Shown here: positions 55,443 to 64,000 of the stretch, one piece after another
Numbering within the stretch: the stretch's first letter is position 1
How the letters are laid out: each line of letters starts with the position of its first letter
Assembly (NCBI GenBank): GCA_001972305.1
Contig: BDDD01003330.1
Coordinates: 62,001 to 126,000, forward strand
Direction of reading: 5' to 3'
From: Cephalotus follicularis
Lineage: Eukaryota > Streptophyta > Magnoliopsida > Oxalidales > Cephalotaceae
DNA: 64,000 nt
Notes under the pieces: model-generated
Seen by the model: only the letters and a program-made list of their open reading frames with translations
What the model was told of the DNA's origin: nothing
The model's database searches: none
Made by a program: the position numbers and the translations under genes

Positions 55443-55871
55443 GTGATACATACCATTGTTGGAGGAATCGCATATGGAGGTGATCATAGTAGGGCCAGAA
55501 AGGCCTATGCAAGACAGATCTTTTTCGTGCAACAACACGCACTAGGAAAAAGGTTGAAGATTGGTGGAGAAGATATGGTAATATCCTTCTCCGAGTCAGA
55601 TTTGGAAGGAGTACGTCTCTCTCATGATGACCTAGTGGTGATCACTCTTCTGATGGAGTTATTCACCATGAAACGAGTTCTGGTAGATAGTGGGAGCTCT
55701 GCAGACATCCTCTTTAAACCGGCTTTTGATCATCTAAGAATTCTGAAAGACCAGCTGAAGCCGGTGAAAACTCCTTTAGTGGGTTTTACGGGAGAGATAG
55801 TCCATTCTCTGGGATCCATTGACTTGTCTGTCATTACAGGCACATCTCCTCGCCTAACCAGGTGCAATTGA
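55443..55871 (+). CDS. Tat-J protease
   Basis: 142-codon ORF: MIHTIVGGIAYGGDHSRARKAYAR leader, SFSESDLEGVRLSHDD, active site L-V-D-S-G-S-S-A-D-I, PVKTPLVGFTGE. A frameshift before the stop separates it from its last block (VDTPSPYNAI), which is in the next ORF. Confidence 0.85.
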   Translation: MIHTIVGGIAYGGDHSRARKAYARQIFFVQQHALGKRLKIGGEDMVISFSESDLEGVRLSHDDLVVITLLMELFTMKRVLVDSGSSADILFKPAFDHLRILKDQLKPVKTPLVGFTGEIVHSLGSIDLSVITGTSPRLTRCN

Positions 55872-56281
55872 CTCTCCTGGAGGTTGATACACCAAGCCCT
55901 TACAACGCAATAATCGGTCACCCAAGATTGAACACAATGGAGGCGATAGTGTCTACAAGGCCCTTGTTGGTAAAATTCCCTACCAGGTTTCGTGTGGGGG
56001 AAGTCAAAGGAGATCAACAAGCTGCAAGGCAGAGCTATCAGACTACTGTGGAGAATAAGAGGAAGGTGAATCCTAGACCATTAAAGGAGGGAGACTTAGT
56101 CCTCAGAAATGTAGCAATTTCTGATCCCACTAGCCCTCATGGAAAGCTAGCCCCCAACTGGGAGGGACCCTATAAGGTGAAAAAGGTGCTCCAACCAGGA
56201 ACTTTCAAACTTGAAACTCTGGGGGGTAGAGAGATACCTAGGGCTTGGAATTCTGAGCACTTGAGGAAGTATTATCAGTAA
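55862..56281 (+). CDS. Tat-J fusion ORF: protease end joined to integrase C-terminus
   Basis: 139 codons. Residues about 3-59 are the protease tail (VDTPSPYNAIIGHPRLN, KFPTRFRVGEVKGDQQ). From about residue 63 it is the integrase C-terminal domain (KVNPRPLKEGDLVLRN, HGKLAPNWEGPYKV, AWNSEHLRKYY). The join, near 56040, is in frame and removes RT, RNase H, archaeal-type RNase H and the integrase core, about 4 kb in relatives. No catalytic residue for polymerisation or integration remains. Confidence 0.9.
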   Translation: MQLTLLEVDTPSPYNAIIGHPRLNTMEAIVSTRPLLVKFPTRFRVGEVKGDQQAARQSYQTTVENKRKVNPRPLKEGDLVLRNVAISDPTSPHGKLAPNWEGPYKVKKVLQPGTFKLETLGGREIPRAWNSEHLRKYYQ

Positions 56282-57054
56282 AGTATGTACTTATTTTCAA
56301 TCCATTCAATAAAGATGGTTTTTCTCTAAAGAATCTATTCCAAGTTTACAATGAAAGCCTCCCAAGGGAGCAATCAGAGCAAGGCCTTGATACAGGACCA
56401 AAGCTCTCCCAGTCTCGAGCAGACTAAGGTCTCAAGTAGACTAAAGTCTCAAGAAGACTAAAGTCTCGAGCAGACTAAGGTCTCGAGCTGACTAAAGGCT
56501 CTAGCAGACTAATGTCTCGAACATACTAAAGTCTCCAATCAGAGCTGTCAGAGAAGGATGTTCAATGAACACCCTTCAACACTTTGACAATAAACAACTC
56601 CTAAAGGAGCGATCCGAGAAGACTCCTAAGGGAGCAATCAAACAAGACTCCCACGGAAGTAATCAGAGCAAGTCTCAAGAAAACTAAAGCTTTAATACAA
56701 GATTATTCAAAGACTCCCAAGGGAGCAATCAAAATGTAGCTTGATCTGCGAACATATAAGAACACGCAAAGATCAAGAGTTGGCTAAGCGCTTTGATACA
56801 AGTGCCCCCACTGGGCTAAAAAGCTCAAGCGACACAGTCTGCAAATATCTGACCAATACGAAATCCTAGTCTGCAAACCCATAAGAACTTGTTAGACCAG
56901 AAACAAATCTTGATTTGCGAACACATAAGAACTGGAAAAGATCAACTCTCGTTGGCTGAGTGCTTTGATACAAGTGCCCTATGTAGACTAAAAATCTCAG
57001 GCGACCTGATCTGAAAAATATCAAACCAGTATAAAAGATGTCTACAAATACGAT
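56282..57054 (+). other. Tat-J 3' noncoding region
   Basis: Noncoding. It holds seven 17-bp tandem repeats (56412-56530), five dispersed CTCCCAAGGGAG-type palindromes (56358-56730) and two diverged copies of a roughly 100-bp segment (about 56733-56830 and 56910-57005, each with GCGAACA...AAGAAC...TTTGATACAAGTGCCC). Confidence 0.8.
56412..56530 (+). repeat. 17-bp tandem repeat, seven units
   Basis: Unit GTCTCGAGCAGACTAAG with variants; all seven units are exactly 17 bp. Units carry or approximate the palindrome CTCGAG. Confidence 0.92.
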
Positions 57055-58526
57055 TGTCACACCCCGTTTTCAATATTAACGCATGGTTGATCCAATTAAT
57101 CTAGTATTTACCAGTAATTAAAATTCTTAACTCTTACGGAAGCATTAATAATACTGGACTATCCAAATAGTATACACATGCAGCCCATACTACATCCTTA
57201 AACTTATACAATCCAAAGTTATATATTACATATTGATAATGTAAATATAACATAACAGGGTATGACTTAATTACAAATTACCACCTTAAGAAAAACCTTC
57301 AAAAAACAACTTCAACAGCACTTGTCCCGATCCCCTGCTTGTTAATCTGAAATTGTAGGTATTAGCCCTTTGTCTACTAGGTTAAGTAGGAAGTATGCAT
57401 GAAAATGAATATATAAATGTAATCATGCATGACAGTTTATATTTCAAAGTAAAGTATATATATAAATCAATATTTATAAGAAACCATGCCAAGTGACTAT
57501 AATCAATCAGTTATCTAGAATACCACAAAGGGTACAAACAGTACAGTTGTCCGAAGACCAGTGGGTGTCACACGTCGCTACATCATAGCCCCAACGATGC
57601 ACCACATAACTATCACCATACACTACGACGATGATAGAAAAAGTAAATAGTATTTTTGGACTTTAGCGGGAAATTAACAGTCAGGATCTGCATTGCAGAT
57701 AAGTTTGGTGTATAAGCTCTAGCCAACTCCTAGCACCTAGGCCCACCTCCGTAGCCAGTGATACACTCCTATCACTAGACTACCAGACTATAAATCACAA
57801 ACGGTACAGTTATTACATATGTAATGTAATATAAACAGTGGTTCTCATAATTAGAGAAAACAGTAAAATAGTACAGTGGGTTCTCGTTTTGAGAAAACAG
57901 TAACAGTACAGTAACTGTGATTCTCCTTAGAGAAAAGATTAGTTGAAAACATTCAGTTGTGCATATATCACTCATTTATTGCAATCCTTAAACAATAGTA
58001 ATTATAGAAATTACTTGGTAGATATAAAATATATCTATAATAGTGGCAATATGCAATTTGCATAACAGTATCATCGATATCAAATCAGTAATGATGTATA
58101 ACAGTTCATAGTGTGGAAACCAATGTAATATCATGAGAATTGTACATAAAACAGGAAAAAATGTCGACTGTCTAGTCTTAAGTGTTGATAGTTTCTCTTA
58201 AAGCATCGAAAGTCATTATCAAAGCGTCGAGAGTTTATTTTAAGCGTCAACGATTACCTCAATTAAGCGTCGACAAATCCTACTCAAAGCGTAGACCAAT
58301 TTCCTCTTAAGAGTCACCAATTTTCTCTTAAGCGTCGACGGTCCCCTATTAAGCGTCAACTGTTTCCTTCTATTAAGCTTCGACTGTTTCACTCAAGAGT
58401 CAAAAATTTACTCTTTAAGCGTCAACGGTTCCTTATTAAGCGTCGACGGTTTACTTCGTCCAGGTAATTTACAGTGAAACCCGAAAAACAGAACATGCAA
58501 TTACACTTTTCAATTCAGTATAATAT

Positions 58527-58563
<37 letters not shown>

Positions 58564-59489
58564 TATAAACTATCATGACACGAAGTACATGTTATATCTT
58601 CATAAACATGTCATAAATCCTACCTCAAACCACTATCCCATAATCAATTTGATTGATTCTTCTCTTTACTCACCACTACTCCTTCAATTCAAATCAATCT
58701 TCAATAATCCCATAAATCAATCAGTTGCCTATGTTAACAGTAGATATAGGAAGAAATATATATATAACTGATTAACTATACCAACAACTGAATTGTATTT
58801 AGAAGCTTACTAGTTAAACTCTAATTTCTAGTTCAACTTTGAAACTCCATTTTCAGCTTGCACATAGTAGAACAGATGGATTTCTCTCCTTCCCAGACGT
58901 TTTCAAACTGTATATTCAACTCCCTCTAACATCCGATATAAAGGATTTTTCATCTCAGTGATTCATTAATTCCATTAACTCAAATGTTTAACCTTTGTCT
59001 TCTCTCTCTCTCTCTCTCTGTTTTCTTCCAATTTTGTTTCCTCTTTTCTGTTTTGCAGGTTGCCGTGGTTGAAGACAACATACAAGACACTAATCCTTCC
59101 TTTGTTAACAGTTGGTGACACGTTTAGCATTGTTTGACACGGTTCCATAACACCTGTCCAAGTTAAACGCCAGCCATGCCATTTCTCTGTTTTAATCGAC
59201 ATGTATCAGACACCTGTCTGGGCTCAAAGTGTCGATGGTTTCATTTGAGCATCGATGGTTAGGTACCCGCTCAAAGCGTCGATGTTTTCCTCTTTGGCGT
59301 CGATGGTTTGGCGCCAAAATTTTGTTCTTTAAGTTCCTTTCAATATAACTTTCCCTTTCATTCTATTTAGTCCTAATGTCATACAATTAAGCCCTCAATT
59401 TAATTCAATAACAACAATTAATTTCAAATCAATGTATAATTATTCATCATTTATATAATATACATCAAATTGAAATTACGGTTATTACA
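57055..59489 (-). repeat. Gyp-K 3' LTR
   Basis: TGTCACACCCCG...GGTTATTACA. Same LTR family as Gyp-F and Gyp-I (CCGTAATTTCAATTTGATG start on the minus strand), but its arrays use AAGCGTCGACGG units (about 58160-58455 and 59226-59312) instead of CAGTCGACTG. An (AT)n microsatellite lies at about 58530-58560. Confidence 0.9.
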
Positions 59490-60213
59490 TTCCCCCCTCC
59501 ATATAGAAAATTCGTCCTCGAATTTAGACTTACATATTAAACAAATGATGGAATGTTTCCATCATTTCAGCTTCATGCTCCCATGTAGCTTCTTCATCTC
59601 CGTGAAACTGTCACAATATCTTCACCATAGGAATGGTCTTTGTTCTAAAAACTTTCTCCTTCCTATCCATAATTCTCATTGGCCATTCTTTATACTATAA
59701 ATTGTCCCTGATAAATCTTGGATCATAGCTCAACACATGAGAAGGATCGGCTATGTATTTCCGTAGCATGGAAACATGAAATACGTTGTGTACATTGGAT
59801 AAGTTGGGTGGTAGTGCTATCTGATACGCCACTTCCCCAACTCTCTCTAATATCTCGAATGATCCAATATATTGTGGAGATAATTTTCCCTTCTGGACAA
59901 ATCTGGATATCCCTTTCGAAGGCGAGATTCTTAGTAAAACATGATCTCCCTTCTCAAATTCCAATTTCCTTCTCCTTCAATCGACATAACTCCTTTGCCG
60001 ACTCTGAGTAGTGAGTAGCCTTTTCTTGACTATAATGACCTTATCGGTAGTTTCTTGGACAATGTCAGGTCCAAACACTTGCCTTTCACCCACTTCATGC
60101 AGCATATAGGAGATCTACACTTCCTCCCGTATAAAGCTTCATAAGGAGCCATCCCGATGCTAGAATGATAAATGTTGTTGTAGGAGAATTCAATAAGTGG
60201 AATATGATCCTCC
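59490..60213 (-). pseudogene. Gyp-K integrase C-terminus
   Basis: Polypurine tract (minus strand GGAGGGGGGAA) and AATTCGAGGACGAATTTT next to the LTR; then upstream [30 protein letters not shown], and GDHVLLRISPSKG, GSFEILERVGEVAY, NVHNVFHVSMLRKYI. Stops interrupt it. The integrase core and all of pol upstream are missing. Confidence 0.87.
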
Positions 60214-60571
60214 TGTTGGAGTAGGGGTGTCCCTGCATGACACGAGATGGCTATGTTAGTATATATGTATGTATAATTTAATTAGTATGTTAGTATATAT
60301 GTATGTATAATTTAGTTAGTCTGTATATATAGTTAGTAATATATATGAATGTATAATTTAGTTAGTCTGTTAGTATCATGTTTAAATTTATTGTAGAGTT
60401 CAACACCTATTATGAGTAAAGTCGAGATAAACCTTAGATTCCCGTTCATGATTCGTTCAATAGGAGTGAATCATGAATTGTCCAGTTCGGACAGTTCTCG
60501 CATACGTACGTCCACTGTAGGATATATCGTTATCTTGCGTACATAGTTTTCTTCAAGAAAGTTTCGGTTAC
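60214..60571. other. Unclassified repeat fragment
   Basis: Begins TGTTGGAGTAGGGG, LTR-like, directly at the Gyp-K break. It contains three to four imperfect 34-42 bp repeats of TTAGTATATATGTATGTATA...TTAGTTAG (about 60256-60375), then low-copy-looking sequence to the Gyp-L start. Possibly the 5' end of an LTR that Gyp-L interrupted; GTTAC at 60567-60571 would then be its TSD copy. No partner in the window. Confidence 0.4.
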
Positions 60572-62571
60572 TGTCACACCCCGTTTTTCGAGAGACAAAC
60601 ATTAAAGCGGTAAAGGCAATTAACATAAAGTACAGCTCATGCAAAAACCATAAAACTTAAACTTTTCCAAGGAACATCAGTTGCGGAAGCATAACAAAAT
60701 CATAAGCTGTAAACTCGTAACGTGCATCCCATACTGCACGCTACCAAAAACAAGTCATTATAGTTAAAAGCCCACAAAAATGGCGCGTGAATTACAGTAC
60801 AAGATTAAAATCCATCAGTAAACAAAACCATAACAACGGTACATCAGTCCTTTAACCAAAACCAGCTTTATTACAGGACAGGAGAATAAGCAAAATTAAG
60901 AACATAACAACTTGATCTTCGTCCATGTCAGTCCAACCGGTCCACTGCATCAATCTGTAAAGTAGGGAGTTAGCCTTTGCCCTCACTCGGCTAAGTCATA
61001 AAAGCAGCTCGGGATCAACATTAAATGCGTGTCATGTAATGTATGCATAAATGATGCAGTGTAGGAAAACCAGTTCATTTATATAGGAGAAATATATATT
61101 TTAACAGTACAGTAAAATAACAGTGAGTACATATATAAGAAAATATATGTATGCAGGACTAGCACAGTAGTAACCCGGCCAGGGCTACATCAACAAACAC
61201 AGGAATGTCCGAGAAGGACCAACAGGCAGTACAGGATGTCCACACAGGACTACAACAGGCAGGATGTCCACATAGGACCACAACAGGCAGTATGTGTAGC
61301 ACCGCCCACTCCTGGCCCCACGCTACACTCCCACTCCGGCCCCTACATCAGGCAACCGAGCGAGGCAACAGTACAGGACAGTGAGTTACCCAGCCATACT
61401 CCTGGCCCCAAGGTCAACCCTCCACTAGTCGGCGCTGGCAGTCTCCGCCATGCAATTAGTAGCTCAAGCACAAACACATAGCAATTCACAGAGCAAACAG
61501 TGAATTCAAGCAGTAACAGTGCAGTAAACAGTAATGATCGTTTAGATCGACAACAGGCAGGTTATTTCCAAAATGTTTCCAAAAGTAACAACATTTGAAA
61601 TATTGCATTTTCAGTAGAAAATACCATTAAACAGTTTCAGTAGTGTAAATTGTTTATCAGTTCGTTCGAAAATACGTTATTTAACCAATACATATTTTCA
61701 TACTCAAAATAGTACATTCCGAGTTCACATATGCATTTCTAAATATCAGAACTTTAGAAATCATAAACAATTCACAAACAGGCAGTAAGCAGGGTATATG
61801 CAATGCATACAAATTCTCTAATGCATTCTAAGCGAAATCGGAATCGTCGGGTGTCAAAACGGTAAAATCGTCCAAACAAGACCCTAAAGCGTCGGCGGTT
61901 ATTACTCAGGCGTCGACGCTTATGTGTCTGGGCGTCGATCTCTCTTCCTTTGAACGTCGATGTTTAAGCACATTTCAATATATAATACGCAGTTCACAGA
62001 GTAAAGCGTCGGCGGTCATTACTTAGGCGTCGATGGTTTAAAATAGGGGTCGTCTTCTACCTCTCGACATGGCTAACCAGTGACATTTCCAAGCATAATA
62101 CATGCATTCCAATAGGTAGTAAGCACAGAAAACGGCCATGCAACATCATGTGACACACCCAGTACAAGATAGATTCATTTCAGTGACTAAAATGGATCAT
62201 TAAACTATGAATTTCATGCAAGAACATCACTGAACAAACATTAAGCATTGAACATGAAACTAAAATTATGGCTTCCCCTACCTCTGGCCTCAAGTTAGAA
62301 TCCGAAAGTCCACCTCTTTTAGTATTCCACGAAGTCACTTAAGTCCCCAGGTACGGCTTGGAAGCTCCCTGGTTCGTCCTAGCAGCCTAAAACTATGTCG
62401 TTTTACCAAAACACACATTTAACATTCCCCTCACAATTGGATTCCAATTCCTTCATCATTAGTGTTTGGGAAACATCATCAAATTCGAAAATTCCATCCT
62501 TTATTAATTCCACAATTCAAAAGTAAAAATACATTGTGAAATTACAATACAAGAAAATCTCGGGCGTTACA
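60572..62571 (-). repeat. Gyp-L 3' LTR
   Basis: TGTCACACCCCG...CGGGCGTTACA. Its minus-strand start (TGTAACGCCCGAGATTTTC) resembles Gyp-C. GCGTCGGCGG/GCGTCGATGG units at about 61885-62050; reverse copies of the Gyp-D minisatellite at about 61205-61300. Confidence 0.9.
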
Positions 62572-62610
62572 TCCACCCCCCCTTCAAGGAATTTCGTCCC
62601 CGAAATTAAA
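62572..62610 (-). other. Gyp-L polypurine tract region
   Basis: Minus strand TTTCGGGGACGAAATTCC then AAGGGGGGGTGGA abutting the LTR, as in Gyp-D. Confidence 0.85.
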
Positions 62611-62616
62611 ACAAAT

Positions 62617-63441
62617 CTAGAACAAGCGCGGGTAGCGTTCTCGGATGTCCTCCTCACGCTCCCAAGTTGCTTCATCTGGTCGGTGGAACTGCCATTGAAC
62701 CTTGACCATGGAGATGGTTCGGTTCCTCAAAATCTGAGTCTTCCTATCAAGAATTTGCACAGGCAACTCCTCACAAGATAGATCATCCTGTACCGGAACA
62801 GTATCATAATCCAGGACATGTGACGGGTCCGGGATATATCTCCTCAGCATAGATACATGGAAGACGTAGTGCACGTTTGATAGTGCAAGAGGTAAGGCAA
62901 GCTTGTAGGCCACCTCCCCCACTCTCTCCAAAATCTCGAAAGGACCAATGTAGCAAGGAGCTAACTTGCCCTTCCTTCCAAACCTTTGCACTCTCTTCCA
63001 TGGTGAGACCTTTAGGAAGACATGATCACCTACACTGAAGGTCAAAGGCCTCCTCTTGACACTGTTCATATAGCTCTTCTGTCGGCTCTGGGCAGCAAGC
63101 AGCTTCTTCTTGATTGACCTGGTCTTCTCTGAAGTTTCCTCCACTAACTCAGTCCCGAGTAAAGGTCGCTCCCCGACCTCATCCCAACACACAGGAGATC
63201 TGCACTTCCTCCCATACAGTGCCTCAAACGGTGCCATGCCGATACTGGAATGATAGCTGTTATTATAAGAGAACTCTATCAGAGGGATGTGATCCTCCCA
63301 AGTACCAGCAAAATCAATAATGCACGCCCGTAGCATACCCTCCAAAGTCTGGATGGTACGCTCAGATTCCCATCGGTCTGAGGGTGGAAGGCAGTACTCA
63401 GGTTTAGCTTCGTCCCGAAAGCTGTCTGAAATCTCTTCCAA
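62617..63441 (-). pseudogene. Gyp-L integrase C-terminus and chromodomain
   Basis: SERTIQTLEGMLRA (catalytic Glu present), [53 protein letters not shown], and chromodomain MVKVQWQFHRPDEATWE...YPRLF. The frame differs from the upstream integrase because of a one-base loss near 63368 in the QTDGQSE codons. Confidence 0.92.
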
Positions 63442-64000
63442 AAGTTGGAAGTGAAGATGGCATCTCTATCGCATACGATGCTGACTGGAAAACCGTGCAG
63501 TCTCACTATCTCCTTCACATACAAACGAGCTAACTTGTTTGCAGAATCAGTAACATGTGTAGGCAGAAAGTGTGCTAATTTGGTGAGTCTATCCATGATG
63601 ACCCACACGGCATTATGACGGTTCCGAGTCAGAGGAAAACCCGAAACAAAATCCATCGTGACATGTTCCCACTTCCACTCTAGAATTGGCAAGGGTTGTA
63701 GCAAACCTGCCTGTCTCTGGTGCTCGGCCTTAACTGTCTGGCAAGTCAAACACCTTTCCACATACTCAACGATCTCTCGTTTCATGCCGGGTCACCAGTA
63801 ACACTTCTTCATATCTTGATACATTTTAGTTCTACCCGGATGAATACTGTACAGAGATTTATGAGCCCCGCGAAGTAACTCATTCTTCAACCTTGGCTCG
63901 TTCGGAAGACACACACGTCCCCGATATCTCAGAATACCATCAGCATGCACTCAAAAATTGGATTTCGAGTCCAGGTTCTCTCGAATCCGTTGCAACTCCG
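63279..64000 (-). pseudogene. Gyp-L integrase N-terminus and core (to the window edge)
   Basis: From the edge: [36 protein letters not shown], a TGA replacing the second Trp of YWWPGMKR (about 63795), then [38 protein letters not shown]. Another stop near 63951. Coding upstream of 63368 only; the ORF tail below it is shadow. Confidence 0.9.

Larger units (their letters stand above)
49346..57054 (+). mobile_element. Tat-J: Tat-lineage element reduced to gag, protease and integrase tail
   Basis: 5' LTR 49346-49843, leader, gag start 49887. Interrupted by Gyp-I at 49955, resumes at about 54065, runs through gag, protease, a protease-integrase fusion and a repeat-rich 3' region, then is cut by Gyp-K at 57055. 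No 3' LTR is in the window. RT, both RNases H and the integrase core are absent. Confidence 0.85.
57055..60213 (-). mobile_element. Gyp-K: 3' end of a Tekay-type chromovirus
   Basis: 3' LTR 57055-59489 followed (on the minus strand, inward) by a polypurine tract and the integrase C-terminus, truncated at about 60213 by another fragment. Inserted in the Tat-J 3' region. Confidence 0.88.
60572..64000 (-). mobile_element. Gyp-L: Tekay-type chromovirus, running off the window
   Basis: 3' LTR 60572-62571, polypurine tract, chromodomain and integrase on the minus strand up to the window edge. Its protein is very close to Gyp-D, but the LTR has diverged. Confidence 0.92.

Noticed and set aside
57055-62571. 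Gyp-K and Gyp-L LTRs as the two ends of one element (both start TGTCACACCCCG)
   Set aside because: Their LTRs differ over most of their length and each has its own adjoining polypurine tract and integrase end in the same orientation, so they are two separate 3' LTRs.

Overview
This window is plant nuclear DNA, most likely from a eudicot. It contains no convincing host gene and no RNA gene. Almost all of it is LTR retrotransposons nested in one another: Ty1/Copia elements of Sirevirus type, Ty3/Gypsy chromoviruses of Tekay/Del type, and Ty3/Gypsy elements of the Tat lineage. Lineages are assigned from motifs read directly (CCHC knuckles, protease D-[ST]-G, RT YVDD/FIDD/YIDD, RNase H, integrase HHCC and DD35E, chromodomain), tRNA-iMet-type primer sites, polypurine tracts and TG...CA LTR ends. 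For readability I call the elements Cop-A, Cop-B, Gyp-C/D/E/F/G/I/K/L and Tat-T/J.

Layout. 1-66 and 8345-9660: remains of a Copia-like LTR, split by Cop-A (67-8344, minus strand, 5-bp TSD GATAG). 9661-48318: Tat-T (minus strand), a Tat element running from a 5' LTR at 45356-48318 through gag, protease, RT, RNase H and archaeal-type RNase H to a truncated integrase at 9661. Its pol is split by Gyp-E (9948-38544, minus), its protease by solo LTR Gyp-F (41026-43569, TSD CTCAT), and its LTR by solo LTR Gyp-G (45644-48062). Gyp-E itself holds Cop-B (11331 to about 22665, plus) in its 3' LTR and Gyp-D (24744-33524, plus) in its RT. Cop-B in turn holds solo LTR Gyp-C (13962-17450, TSD TGTGT) inside a zinc-knuckle codon. 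This is a four-level nest (Tat-T > Gyp-E > Cop-B > Gyp-C). Removing Gyp-C, Gyp-E or Gyp-F together with one TSD copy restores the protein reading across the site. 48319-49345 is AT-rich low-coding DNA. 49346-57054 is Tat-J (plus), a gag-retaining deletion derivative interrupted by the 5' half of Gyp-I. 57055-60213 is a Gyp-K fragment, 60214-60571 an unclassified fragment, and 60572-64000 is Gyp-L, which runs off the window.

None of the elements looks autonomous. Cop-A lost integrase and most of RT; Cop-B lost RT and most of RNase H. Gyp-D has one uninterrupted frame broken only by five stop codons, and its catalytic integrase Glu reads Lys. Tat-J has an almost complete pol deletion that fuses protease to the integrase C-terminus.

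The most interesting signal is not a gene. Essentially every Sirevirus and chromovirus LTR here carries arrays of short near-palindromes centred on GTCGA, written in two 'dialects' (CAGTCGACTG/CAGCCGACTG, or A-GACGTCGACGTC/GCGTCGACGG). The arrays cut across the Copia/Gypsy divide and start about 120-170 bp into most LTRs. In three elements they end about 95 bp upstream of a TATA box. They differ in dialect between members of one LTR family (F and I versus K). In both Sireviruses the element's own dialect reappears between pol and a third ORF. This could be a shared cis-regulatory or chromatin module of plant LTR retrotransposons.
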